DNA of 64,000 bases, taken from Epiperipatus broadwayi. Its lineage: Eukaryota; Onychophora; Udeonychophora; Euonychophora; Peripatidae. Shown one piece after another: positions 1-11,781 of the stretch (position 1 is its first letter; each line of letters starts with the position of its first letter). The stretch is taken from the NCBI GenBank assembly GCA_028023455.1, contig JAQFVV010000072.1, forward strand, positions 2,438,501 to 2,502,500, written 5' to 3'. Below the pieces are notes generated by a model. The model searched no databases and had not been told where the DNA came from. It saw only the letters and a program-made list of their open reading frames with translations. The position numbers and the translations under genes are program-made.

Positions 1-219
1 GTCTAGATGCTTCCAGACTCTATGGTGCTACATCCTCTGATGAGCAGGAAATATTGTTGTAGGGGGGGGGTTAACATCTGCATTGGGTACTGCCAATTGA
101 TAGTTCCTTCCTGCAACATGCTCATCAGGAAATTGTTACAACCAAGGTAATAAAGAGTTGTGTGGTGGTCCAGTTACAATATATATATATAATTTTAAAT
201 CTTCTCATTCGATAATTTA

Positions 220-587
220 ATTTATAAACCAATTAAGCGTATGTCACGCTTGAATGTGAAGCTATAATAATATACAAGAATTAATATACGCTAAGCGCTT
301 TCGAGGTCCTTTACCTCATATTCATAGCGATGCTGTGAGCTGCGAAATGTAAAAAATGGAGCGGGAGAAGTGGTATGCAAAGCGACATCTCTAAACGCTG
401 GACTATTTAGCCCATTTGCATATGCTTTGCATACCACTTCTCCCGCTCCATTTTTTACATTTTGCAGCTCACAGCATCGCTATGAATATGAGGTAAAGGA
501 CCTCGAAAGCGCTTAGCGTATATTAATTCCTGTATATTATTATAGCTTCACATTCAAGCGTGACATACGCTTAATTGGTTTATAAAT
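220..587. mobile_element. Near-perfect foldback (MITE-like) element
   Basis: Two 164-base arms (220-383 and 424-587) are reverse complements with only two mismatches that I can find by eye, around a 40-base loop (384-423). The arms are clearly GC-richer than the surrounding DNA. Both sides sit beside AT dinucleotide runs (about 179-190 and 587-597), consistent with insertion into a TA-rich target. There is no open reading frame and I do not recognise the arm sequence as a named family. The high arm identity suggests a recent insertion or recent gene conversion between arms. A transcript would form a 164-bp hairpin. A non-autonomous DNA transposon is the simplest reading; no clean target-site duplication longer than TA can be assigned. 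Confidence 0.8.
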
Positions 588-1679
588 ATATATATATGAA
601 AATTCTGACATACTATATATATATTACTTAAATAATAAGTGTATTAATGCTCAAGGCTAAATGGGTTTGTAAGTAGTCATTAAAAATCAGTCAACACTTA
701 GACAATACCAATAAACAATTTCAAAGTGTTGTCAAGGCAACCTTTTAACAATAAAGGTGACCTAACATACTATAAATACACACCCAAACTCTGATATGCA
801 ATGTCATGCAGACCATAAAAGTCATCAAATGTATTATCACTCTGAAGGTCACATGATAATTAACCACTAGAAATAGCACAAACTGAACTGCAATCCATGG
901 AATTTTAGCTCTGAGGTCCAGTACTTTATTATTGCATCAAAACATTTAGGAATATTACACAATACATATATGTATACACATTTGTCACTTCTGCCAAATA
1001 TTGATAATGACATTCTGATGTCAGATTAATATGTCCTCCATTTTGTCTTATATAAGTAAAGAATGTGATTATGGAAGAACACATGCTAAACCAGAATTGC
1101 CATTTTTATATGCTCTACATGAAATGTCACATGGTGGCATTTTAATGAATTATAATCATACTTACAAGTAACTACTATAATTTATTGGTATATTTTATAT
1201 TTTAAATAAACATATTTATATAAATAAGTGGAGTTCTTTATTCTAGTGCCATCTATTGTATGTTTGAGTAATCAGTGTAAAGAATCGAATTGTATTATGC
1301 CATTGTATACATTTTTAAAGTCCATCTTGTGCATATTATATCTTTAACCTATTAGCTGCATTTAAGTTTTGCCCATTAGATTTACAAGGCTTTGTGCAGT
1401 TTTTTTAATTGTTGAAGGCCTACCAAAAGAATATCTAACTTATCTAATATTTATGAGAGGAAAAAAAATTAATTAAAATAATTGAAAATTATATAAATTC
1501 TAAAATGTGGTATTCATTAAAAGAAAAAAATTATAAGGCATTTGCTGTCTATAACTGTTTCTTCATTATTATATTTTTCTTATGTGGTAGTAAATTTGAA
1601 ATAATACCTCTGGAATATCCTAGGTAAAACTGGCTATATGTAAAACATTCTTCTAGATATAAACATCATAGTTTACCCC
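588..1679. other. AT-rich DNA without a recognisable gene
   Basis: No coding signal or intact repeat is seen. A short stretch at about 1248-1275 (gccatctattg followed by ttgagtaatca) resembles the outer end of old family A relics found elsewhere in the window. Confidence 0.5.
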
Positions 1680-2240
1680 AAAATATTTTGAACATAGACT
1701 TTCAACCTCCCTTCAGCCATATGCTCTACTTCATATAACTGATACACATGATCACACACATGTGAAAAAAATAAATTATCTCCAGTATATGTATTTCATG
1801 TTGATCCGGCACTCATTAGTTAGTCCAGGTCATCTTCCACACACATATATAATCAGTGATCAGTTTATATTAAGATAGGAAATCTTCACACTTTAATGAA
1901 CAGGCTTCAATCCAACTCTTCAGCCATTCATACTAACAAGGGATTTGGGCATTCCATCATCAGATTTTCAATGGTATTGATGACTGAAGTGTTGGAGGAT
2001 GGAGTAGATTGAAGCCTGTCCATTAAAGTGAGAAGATTTGCTATCTTAATATTAACCAAGCACTGATTATATATGTTTATGTGGGAGATGATGATCTGGA
2101 CCAACTGATGAGTACTGGTTCAGCATGAAATAGATATATCAGAGATCATTTATCTTTTTCACATTGTATGTGATGATGTGTACTGGTTGTATAAAATTGG
2201 ATATCTGAAGGAAGGTTGAGAGTCTGGGTTCAAATTTTCT
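1680..2240. mobile_element. Family B hammerhead element, inverted pair (copy B1)
   Basis: This is a large imperfect palindrome: the left part (about 1680-1935) is the reverse complement of the right part (about 1985-2240). Each arm holds one family B unit with shared landmarks: a B-box-like end (agtctgggttcaaa at 2221-2234), a block around cattaaagtgagaag, and a hammerhead region. The right-arm core (plus strand) has CTGATGA at 2105-2111 and GAAA at 2127-2130, but helix II has one mismatch and one G-U pair. The left-arm core (minus strand, about 1780-1828) reads CTAATGA and is damaged. There is no coding capacity. The element is probably old and inactive. Confidence 0.7.
2090..2148 (+). ncRNA. 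Decayed hammerhead ribozyme, family B (copy B1, right arm)
   Basis: The core CUGAUGA (2105-2111) is followed by a helix II of five positions either side of GGUUC with one A/C mismatch, then GAAA (2127-2130). Helix I partners ATGATCT (2091-2097) and AGATCAT (2143-2149) are still complementary, but the CCAA segment no longer pairs fully with its partner UCAG. Activity is doubtful. Confidence 0.55.
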
Positions 2241-5200
2241 AAATTATATCTAGACTTGATGTATATAAAATATACTTGTGTTTAAAGTATAAAAGTGTTT
2301 GTGAGCTTAAATTAAGTATTGATTTTAAAAATATTAGCGGTAGATAAAAATTGTATGCCAATTTACGCAACAGTTAATGTTTTTTATTAATTAAATTAAT
2401 TTTTTGAATTAATGTTAAATACAAAAATGTTTTTCTATTTCCATTCAGACCATAATATATAAATTAATTTTCCTGAGTTTCTATATTAAGACATTTTTGT
2501 GAACTTAAATTGAGTACTAATTTTAAAACAACTTCCACAGATAAGAGTTGTTCTTTATTTCAGAACGAGTGCTTATAAGAAATTGGAGAAACTTGTTAAA
2601 TAGAGTATAGATTCACTGCCTGAACATTTTCTGATGTAATCACATGTATAATTTAGATATAGAATGAACAAAATTTAATAAAGAAATTCTTAGTTTAATT
2701 ATTCTAATTACTTTAATTTGGACAAAATAAAGTTAAAGCTCAAAAAGCATTTTTAGCTTTGCCACTTAAAAACCGCAATAGAAATTCTTTGTCAGATATT
2801 AAAGTAGAAAACTTCTAGTTCTTGAAGATATCATGTTGCTTCAGAAATATTATCTGAAGATAAATACCATTTAAATAATAGCACTATCCTTTAATGTAAA
2901 CTAACCTTGCAATTTGGTATTCTACTTTCCCTTTTTAACTAATAAGGAACCCCCGTGGCAAACAATGATTTACAAAGTTGCCCAGAATTTCAGGAGCATC
3001 AATTGATATGATTTAATAATTATTCAATATATATGTATATGCTAAGTAAATTCTGAAAATGATCTATAGATAAAGAAGTTGAAATATTGGAAATTAATAA
3101 ATAATAATTGAAAAATCAATCAATTTCATATGTAGATATGCTTCTCACACAAAAAAGACGACTTCAATTTTTTGTTACATTCTTAAGTAGTTTTATGTAA
3201 ATAGTATATTAATATTCAAAGATAAATTAAAATATGGGGGGACAACAAATTCCCAAAAGATCAGTATAAAAATGAAAGCTTTATCATAGAGCCCTTAAAA
3301 GCAATTTATTTTAAAAAATGAAAGATATAAATCTGTTATTCAGATCGATTTTATATTAGCCTTTGACCTTGTAAACGATTCTACTTTATCTAAGATTGCA
3401 AGATATGCTTTGGATTATTAATTCTGACTATTAAGCTATAAATTCCCACAAGTTTTTTTAAGAGATTCAAAGAAAAACTTGTCATTAAATGGAACATTAT
3501 TTTTATTATATATATATATAGCTTTAAAAAAGTACTCAGATTTTAATAAATAGCCCACTGCAAGGCAAGCACCTTTTTAATAAACTTTCTTAGAAGACAA
3601 GAAAAGGAGAAGACAGTATTCATTGCGGTTTCCAATTTTCAGTGATGAGTGTTTATGCTAACTGCCATCCTTGGTTTATTCTATAGCTAAAAGTAGCTAA
3701 ATACTCACTTACTAAATAGTGGCTAGCTGAGTTGACAATTTGAAAATTATAAGCATCTTGAAAAGAATTTCACTTAGCCCAGATTAAACTCCAGGTCATA
3801 GGCATGGCATTAGATATCCTATCCCTGCATCTTTCTTTTGATATATTTTTTATATAAACTTTATTAATTAAACCGTTTTGTGCTAAAATATAAAATGTGT
3901 ATGCTTCCATTTTAGGACATGCTTTCTTTTTGTGACAGCCTTCAAAAATGTAAAAAATATAGATGGCTTGAGAGATTTTTAAGCAAAATAAAGACCAGAG
4001 GGCCAATATCATCTGTTAACCTAAGTTTTTGGATATAACTATAAGCATAATAAAATTACATGTTTTACATAGCTTTTTGGTATGCAAAAGCTTTCACTTT
4101 GATGTAATTAAAAGCCTATTTTAATCAAATCTATAAAAAAAGGGCATCTTATATCATAGTGATAGTTGAATCTGTTTGTCATGTCTAGGATATTGGTTTA
4201 ACATCTGGACTAGTTAAACCTTGAAATGTTTTACAGACCCTAAATAAGTTTACAACTGACTATTTGGTCATTTAATGTGATCAGTTAATGATGAGGTAAA
4301 GGGTAAAGAATGTAATTTGAAGAAATAAGGGTTGATGTGTCAATTATAAAAGTAAATAATGCAATTTACATTATAATATCATTACTATCTTTATGAATTC
4401 TGAGCCTAGGGTTACCTTTATTTTTCTGTTAAGGCTTGTGGTAATGGTTTGCATGCCATCTTTTTTTATGTCCATACTTCAAGTTTGGGTCTAAACTAAT
4501 TGAACTTTGAAAATCTATTTGTGGCAGGGTATGATCATTTACCAGATAAATATTTATAGCCAACTTATCTAACCATTCATTAGTGGTTGGAAAGTGGGTA
4601 TCTAGCTGGTGTTAGCAAGATAGTAAAGAACTCATAAGAGCGTCAATTCATTGATTATAAAAAAAAAAATATGACGTAGTATTCCGCTTTAATGGATAGC
4701 TACTCATATTTCTATAATCACTACCCCTCGGTCTACTTTTTTAAACTATAAACGCTAACTATATGGCAAATAAAATAGTCATACATCACGTGACTTAACT
4801 ATATCCACGAATATTTGGCAAATATTAAATTTCCCATAATCCCCTCCCCCTTTTTTAAGGCATGCGTTTTTTTTATCTGTTACTAGTAGTTGTATTTATA
4901 AAATATTCAATTTATATTTTAAAACCGATTTAATTCTTGAATAAAAATTGTAGGTCATTTTTTATTTAAAAATAGAAATCTTTATTTTTTTAAAAAACGA
5001 AAATTTTGATCTAGTTTAAAATTCCAAAGTTTGTCAATTATTCACTTCCTTGTTTGCGTATCATCATTTTATATATAAATAAATCTTAATTATAATAATA
5101 GGTTAACTTTATCAGTGCAGTATATCGATAGTAAACCATTTAATAATTATGTTTTTGTACATGATATATCCCCATTTATTTCGAAGCATCGCCAATACAT

Positions 5201-5689
5201 CTCAACTCCCCTCTCCCTCCTCTTTTTGCAGCAATCTTTTAAATAGCAATAGTTATATATATATGAAAGGTAAAATCCTGAAATTATTCCATTTCTATTT
5301 ATAGAATGGATTAATGTGATATTTCTTAGAATAGAATGATAATATAATTTTATACAAAATATATCGCATGTGTCCTTATAAGAAGTTATTTTTATTGCAT
5401 TAATTTACTGAACTATATATGTATTCAGCAGCAGTGGCTAGTGGTCCATTAAAATAGTGGAAGTATTACTTCTCTTAAAAATTTACATCCTTTTTTATAT
5501 ATGATACATTTCCCCCCATAAAAATGATAAAATCAAGCACGTATTGAGCTGGCCTTTGAATGTTATGGTATTGATTCTTCCAGAACCTGTGCTGACAATA
5601 TTTTCTCCCGCAAAATATATTATTTTTATAAATATATTAAATAATTCCCACACTACCACACGTTCCTTTGAAAACACATGAATAAAGAT
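2241..5689. other. AT-rich DNA, no intact gene; possible reverse-transcriptase scrap
   Basis: I see no gene here. At about 3345-3415 (plus strand) a short stop-bounded frame reads DFILAFDLVNDSTLSKIARY, which resembles the reverse-transcriptase motif with a catalytic aspartate (the 'D-x-x-x-A-F-D' box followed by an 'L-x-K-L' helix) of non-LTR elements. The match is short and lies alone. The open frames around 3770-4012 and 5495-5869 have no family resemblance and the composition of noncoding DNA. Confidence 0.3.
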
Positions 5690-6125
5690 GCAATAAAAAA
5701 CAACCCACAACATGCATTTTGTGCTGAACCAACACTCATCAGTTGATCCAAAATCACTATCTCTCATATATATATATCTTATGCTACATTTTAATTTACA
5801 AATGTCAATCTTATTCAACCCACACCTTTGACACAATCCACTCCAGATATATACAGTAATGATTATCACTAATTATTTATTAAACTAGAGATTATCTCTA
5901 GTCCAGACATAAACTCTAAAACCTCAGTTAAAGATTAGTATGTCAGACTTTTTAATTAAACACACACACGTGTAGTCGTTCACATTTCTCTTTACCATGT
6001 GTAATATCTTTTATAAATGTAATAATATTCATATCTGGGCTAGAGACAATTTCTAGTTTAATAAATGATTAGTTATAACTACTATGTATTTATTTAGAGT
6101 AGATGGTGTCAAAGTTGTGGGTCGA
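5690..6125. repeat. Family B-related mosaic repeat with foldback (copy B5)
   Basis: On the minus strand a hammerhead core lies at 5742-5736 (CUGAUGA), followed by a five-pair helix II (GUGUU/AGCAC, one G-U pair), but the next bases are AAAA instead of GAAA, so G12 is lost. Beside it is a foldback of about 310 bases (roughly 5815-6123) whose arms carry ctagagattatctctag at 5885-5901 and its mutated reverse complement near 6050. Related sequence without the palindrome recurs near 9150-9340, 13600-13900 and 61425-61660. It is noncoding. Confidence 0.6.
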
Positions 6126-6779
6126 GGAAGTTTCACACTTCCCAATCAAAATTTGGCAATTTTTATGGTATGTATTTTCGTTTTCCATAACATTTTTTGT
6201 AATTATTTTTGAGATTGAAAAGTATTTTTGTTTTCCTAAACTTATCTGATTACTTGAACAATCTTAGAAAGTTAAATAATAAATAATGAAAAAATAATTA
6301 ACGAATAATAAAATGTATGTTTTGCTTTTTGAAAACCCAAACTATCAGATGATTAGGAGCCTAAACTTAGGGCAGTTATAATTTTGTGATTTAATTTATT
6401 CTGGGTTTTGAAAGAGTTATTTTCATTGGGAGCCGGTCTGTAAGTCTGGGAAAAAGCTGCCCCTCTCAGCATAAAAATACAAACCATCTGAATTATCTAA
6501 AAAGGGATTTGATCCCCAAAATGGTAATCAGCTACCATAATATGTTTGAGCAAAAATCTAAAAAATAGTCTCTTAACAGAGTTTCCTCCTGTAAATGATA
6601 ATGGCAGCCTTTTTTAAAATCTTTATTGTCAAGCAAAATCAATTTGAGGAATCTTTCATTAAGCTAAATCCTACCAGCAGGAAGTAACTTATTGAGAAAG
6701 TCTTTTTGACTAGAAATCATGCATAGAAACACTAAATGAAATCTATTTCAGTTAAAAACTGAAATCCGAATTGAGCATT

Positions 6780-7250
6780 CTCACATATATGGTGTTGGCA
6801 ATGAAAAAATCAATAGTTCTTTCTCCAAACTGCCTGCAGTGCCATCTGGGAACAATATAAATGTTACATAGTGATATAGTTTAGCTATTACTTATATCAA
6901 TTTTAAGATGCTAAAATGTTTGAATCAAGAACTAATACATGCTTCATATCTCCATGGTACACTTTCATTGCTCTTTCTGCCATCATGAAATCTTGAAAAA
7001 CACTTGATAATTTTGTAATTCATGGATTCACTTTTACTCAGTTGAAAACAAAATTTAATGTAGTGCATTGGTCCATCATGGGTTAAGGTATTAAACATAC
7101 TGCCACATTTTATATTCTATTTCACGATCCAAATATACTCCCACCTTAAAGATTTTTCATTGTGCATAGATGGCGCTATAGGCAGTTTGGAGGAAAAAAA
7201 CTGATTATTTTTACAGGAGTACACTTTATATATATACCAGCAACATTTTT
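6780..7250. repeat. Diverged foldback repeat
   Basis: The segment ttctccaaactgcctgcag with its continuation (about 6820-6848) is matched in reverse complement by 7168-7195 (agatggcgctataggcag, then tttggagg), and weaker complementarity extends outward to about 6785 and 7240. The inner 300 bases are AT-rich with no coding signal. I read it as an old foldback transposon; its family is unknown. Confidence 0.45.
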
Positions 7251-7849
7251 TCCCCACATTAAGACAGCTTATCTTAAATGAATTTAAGCATTCTATGAAT
7301 AAATTGGGTCAATAAAATAAGCTTTATTATTAATTTATTCTGTCAAATTTTTATTAGTGGAGTAAATTATAATTTTTTAATAAAATAGTTAATTTAACAC
7401 AAATTGAAACTGTTATCCATTAATATAATTTTGATAACTATTGTATAGGCCTATTATATACATACATTGTTTTTATATTTAAATTGTATTAATTTATATT
7501 TTATTAATGATTTTGAAAATATGATCATTTATTATTGGTCATCAAATAAAGGGCGAAATATTTGATATTGTCATTTGTTTTATTTATATTAATTTGGAAT
7601 GTCTGTGCGTGCATGTTATAAAATCGCAGTTTCTTATATTCGGAGTGAATGAGATACCAATCAGGTAAACAAGAATGAAGGCATTAAGAAATTAGCCATG
7701 ATATAAATATTTCTTTTGTTAGAGGAATGTAATGAGTTCTGGTCATTACCGTCTTTTATTAAGGCTTTCGAACTCATCCTTTTGAAATATATATAGTAGA
7801 AAAGTCAGTCTGATATTTTTTTCCACTATATTTTAGGTTCATATCACCC

Positions 7850-8215
7850 TACTCAATAACCATCTACCAGAAGCTTGAGTAATCAGTAATAGTACTATAA
7901 AATTCTATCTCCAGATTATTCTTTGGATTTTATCTTCATTAGTGAAAACTTGGATTCTAGGCTGGAATCAATGCACTTAAGCATTTAGCAAGAATCTTTT
8001 ATCCTTTGTATTATTCGAGCAATGCTCTGAAATTTAAAATAATCTAAGGTTTTAAACTTAGGCTAAATCATTTTGCGTGATTAGTTAGATCTGACACCAA
8101 ATCAGTTTTTGTATATTTTAGAGAAACTCAAATTTGTGACAGTTGTAAGTCTTTTCTATCCTTTAGTGAGAAAGGTTAATAGCAAAATCACGTGATGTTG
8201 TTGTTAAAATCAGGG
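7850..8215 (-). repeat. Possible very old family A relic
   Basis: The stretch near 7933-7960 (tcttcattagtgaaaac, then ttggattctagg) resembles the minus-strand family A signature cttcatcagtgaggagcc then ttggatctgag, and 7868-7890 resembles the agtaatcaatgg block. The distances are roughly right but identity is low. Confidence 0.3.
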
Positions 8216-8734
8216 GTGCTGCAAGATAAAGTGAACAATAATATATAATTTACCTTCATCATAGTTCAGTATTATTATAAACAATTTCAACATTTTCGAA
8301 TATAATGAGCTTAAGTAATTCGTTTTTATAATTTTTCTGAAATATAATCTATTTATTAAAATTTCATATATTGAAAATATAAAAGATAGGGTTTATTTTT
8401 TAATATGTGTGAGATATTTTTATTTATTTCTAGCTATTTCAATTTTAAATGTGAATTACTTTTAAAATAATTCAAAATTTAATTTAACTTTCTTCTTGTG
8501 CATATAAAAATTATTTGTACAAAATCTCTCAGTGAATTGTTTTTTAAGACTTGATTAAATTACTATTTATTTATTAAATTTTTAAGAGTATAAAATTATG
8601 TTTACTATCGTTTCCGTTTACTTTTTTGTTAAATGTAAGCAGTTTCTTGAGTTGCAGATGCAATACAGTTAATCTAATAAACACTATTTATATTTAAATG
8701 GAAGTATATTATATATACTTTAAGCTAGATGTAA

Positions 8735-9030
8735 TTAGAGGGATTGAACCCAGACTTTCAGGATCCCTTTAGTCATCAACTCCATCTTATACAACCGATA
8801 CACATGACCACACACATGTGAAAAAGATAAATGATCTCCAATATATGTATTTTGGACTGAGCTAGCACTCATCAGCTGGTTCAGATCATCATCTCCCACG
8901 TACATATATAACCAATGCTCGGTTTATATTAAAATAGCAAATCTTCAAATTTTAATGGACAAGCTTCAATCCTCTCCATTCTTCAGCTGTCCATATTATT
9001 GAAAATCTGATGATGGTATGTTCAAAACCC
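8735..9030 (-). mobile_element. Family B hammerhead element, single unit (copy B2)
   Basis: This is a single family B unit in minus orientation. It has the B-box-like end (gggattgaacccagac at 8741-8756), the hammerhead region (8825-8895), and the upstream block with cttcaatcc around 8967. On the minus strand the core CUGAUGA is intact (complement of 8869-8875). Helix I remains paired (CCAG with UUGG), but helix II has degraded (GUGCU against AGUCC) and GAAA has become AAAA. It therefore appears inactive. There is no coding potential and I assign no target-site duplication. Confidence 0.7.
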
Positions 9031-9149
9031 TTGTATTTTAGAAAGAACCTTTCAAATTTTGCCAAATGACAGGCTATTATTTTGGCATAAATTACTTTCT
9101 ATTTATTTATTTATTTTCAAATATACACAAAATCAAGTAATAATAAAAC

Positions 9150-9340
9150 TCTTTATTACACCAATTAAAGTTGATTACAAAGGTCAAACTTTCTGAACTC
9201 ACAACTTTGATATTATTAACTTCAAATAAATTATTAATAATTATTCCTAATCAGTTTTTAGGTTGGAGATAATTTTAGTATCCTTAGTCCAAATATAAAC
9301 TTTAAATTCAATTAAAGAGTAATATATATGAAATTTTAAG
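9150..9340. repeat. Fragment of the family B-associated repeat
   Basis: This segment is similar to 5815-5940 and 13750-13890: the shared order is an aactttgatat-like block, an attattcctaatcag-like block, then tccaaatataaactttaaa and caattaaagagtaa. No hammerhead core is visible in this copy. Confidence 0.45.
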
Positions 9341-10641
9341 ATAAATCATGAAATAATACAATTTCCATATATGTTTTCCTTATATGATATCTTTTTTAGA
9401 TTCAACGAAGTTGTGATATGTATTGTATCAATATATCCTACTTCAATTAAATACTATCCAAAAAAAGTAAATAAATGAAAAATAAAAGCCTTAAAATTTT
9501 AACGAATTTTGTGATATGGCATATTCATTTTTTTTTTTTTCATTGTGTAGCATTATTCATAATCATATTCATTAATAACATTTCTTTGGTTCACATCGAA
9601 GCTACATACATTTTATTTTCACTTATTATTCTTTCAGAAAATGATTTCTGTGCATAAAGCTAAAATGTTTTATGAAATTTAAGAAAATTTATAAAGCATC
9701 TTTCTTAAGTGATAAAATGAAAGTTATTCATTTAGCAATAATACAAAAAAGTAATTACAAAATGTTCTTATATTGCATCAGAAAGTTTAAACTCAGATAG
9801 TTTAACCAAGAATCTGAAATGGATGACAGCATATGAATGACTGCATACAAAGTCAATATAGACTTAGAAACATCAAACTAATTAGAAAGGCCATAATCTG
9901 CTGATAATAAGACTGCTATTGTATTTTATAGCTGGAAAAAGAAGTTATTGAAAAAATAGATATCGTGCATCAGAATATTAATTTGTGATAATTTTGCTAT
10001 CCAATTTATTTAAAAAATAAAGATACAATAGGAAACTCCTCTAGCTTCAAATCTGTCATTTAGTAATTGATGGCTTCCTGGAAACATAAAAAGACAATAA
10101 GTTATCTCTGTATACATGGATATCTTTCAATTGTATTTTTATTATATTAAAATGCATGTTTTTTTTAAATCTGGAAACATCCTTAATCTACATTAATATT
10201 ATTGCATGTGCAATAAATAGAATTTAAAATGCATTTAATTTGCAATTCATTTACATAATACACCTGGGTCTTGTTTTATGTGGTAGATAGGTTCCTCAGA
10301 AAATGTGCACAAAAGAAATTGCACAAAAATAGACTTAACTTATCTTGAAAAATGGATATGTACTGTAATTTTGAAAAATCGCATAAAAGCAAAGCAACAA
10401 CGTAAAATTACTTTAAAATTCGCATAAAAAAAAGAAATAAAATATTACTAATAAAAAATTTCAAATTTGAAAAAAATTGATACAAGACAAACTTTTTTTT
10501 ACTTTTTTTATTAACTACAGTATTTGATTTTATTCAAAACAATATATTTTTATGTGTAATTACAGTATTTTACATTTTTTCATACATATACAGTATTTTA
10601 ATCATTATCACTATTTGAAGATATGCAAGTTTGCTTGTGAA

Positions 10642-10812
10642 CTAGTAAGACATTAGATTCATCACAAAAGGAAATACAACTAGCACCAACTTCATTTTTT
10701 TAATTGCTCTTATAGTACACTCACCCAAACTAAAATGTTTTCCAATTATTGTTGATCCTTTCCATTTTGCTAAGTGATCTAAAACTGAAATTTTTGTTTC
10801 CAAAGAAATTCC
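10642..10812 (-). pseudogene. Tigger-like transposase N-terminal fragment
   Basis: The minus-strand frame from 10812 reads GISLETKISVLDHLAKWKG, then STIIGKHFSLGECTIRAIKK, and ends at a stop near 10642. The pattern of a basic lead-in, 'ISLETK-x-x-x-LD', a gap, 'x-I-x-x-x-F-x-L-x-x-x-T-I-R-x-I' matches the first helix-turn-helix (psq/CENP-B N-type DNA-binding domain) of pogo/Tigger transposases, which binds the terminal repeats. Only about 57 codons remain; the second DNA-binding domain and the DDE/D catalytic domain are not visible. It lies inside matching terminal repeats, which supports the call. It is non-functional. Confidence 0.6.
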
Positions 10813-11153
10813 GTTTTCTTGGGTGTTTTTTCTTCTCTATTAGGGTAAACTAAAAGTTTAAAATAAAAATAAGAATTAGACTTATGATAATAAAAAAAAC
10901 ACCTACTCACTACTATTGGGGAAAATTTAATTAAAACTAACAATTAAAAATTAAATTCTTATTTTTGTCTTTAATTTTTTAATCTTCAATTCCATTTAAA
11001 AATCAATTTTCATTGTTTTGCATCACATTATTTTCAGATCATGTTATGTAATTTTTAAATTGGTAATTATAATTAAAAATCAGATTTTAATTTTTAATTG
11101 TCAAATTTAATTGTGCCCACCAATGTTACTCACCTGTTAAAAATAAACTTGCA

Positions 11154-11444
11154 GACACTAAATGATTAATTGATTATGTAGTCTTTTTTTAAAAAGCAAA
11201 AATACAATATGATTTAAAATGCAAAAACAACAACATGCATAGTATAAACGTCTATAATGTTTGAACAGATTTACATTATAATCTTGTAAAATTTATTACT
11301 TATGGACACTAAATGATTAATTGATTATGTACTCTTTTTTAAAAAAAGCAAAAATAGAATGTGATTTAAAATGCAAAAACAACAACATGCATAGTATAGG
11401 CATCTATAATGTTTGAACAGATTTACATTATGTTGTAAAATTTA
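11154..11444. repeat. Two-copy tandem duplication, period 151 bases
   Basis: The unit beginning gacactaaatgattaattg is repeated at 11154 and 11305, with shared downstream blocks (gcaaaaacaacaacatgcat; gtttgaacagatttacatta). The second copy is slightly shorter and diverged at several bases. It lies inside the Tigger-like element. Confidence 0.85.
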
Positions 11445-11553
11445 ATGTATGTATATAAAATGGGGAAATCCTGATTTTAAGTAAATTATGAACTTCTTTA
11501 TTGCATAAAATCTATTACAATACTATTATAAAGTGCTGAAAATATTGAAATTA

Positions 11554-11669
11554 TTAGATAGAAGTCGAACTCTGATAATGCATTATTACTTTAAATATGA
11601 CATGTGAGTGCGCAAAATTTATAATATTTAAAGTAATAGCGCCTTATCAGAGCTCGACTTCTGATCTAA
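11554..11669. mobile_element. Short foldback (MITE) nested in the Tigger-like element
   Basis: Arms of about 43-44 bases (from 11554 with gaagtcgaactctgataatg, and ending at 11669 with its imperfect complement) flank a loop of about 28 bases containing gacatgtgagtgcgc. The arms are similar but clearly diverged, with one indel. It is noncoding. Confidence 0.65.
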
Positions 11670-11781
11670 TCATTTTTGTCGCATAAAAGAAAACCACATA
11701 CAAAGATATTAAAAAGACACATGAATCGTATAACTTCAAAATTGCATTTAAAAAATCCACATAAAACAAGACCCAAGTGTA

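Larger units (their letters stand above)
10261..11779 (-). mobile_element. pogo/Tigger-like DNA transposon, internally deleted
   Basis: Terminal inverted repeats of about 23-24 bases (cacctgggtcttgttttatg at the left; its complement with one change ending at 11779) are bounded by TA dinucleotides at 10259-10260 and 11780-11781, the target duplication expected of the Tc1/mariner-pogo superfamily. The subterminal layout, with repeated GCATAAAA-type motifs, resembles Tigger elements. A minus-strand remnant of a CENP-B-type transposase N-terminus lies at 10812-10642. The catalytic part is absent, so the copy is non-autonomous. The interior also holds a tandem duplication (11154-11444) and a small nested foldback (11554-11669). 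Confidence 0.75.
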
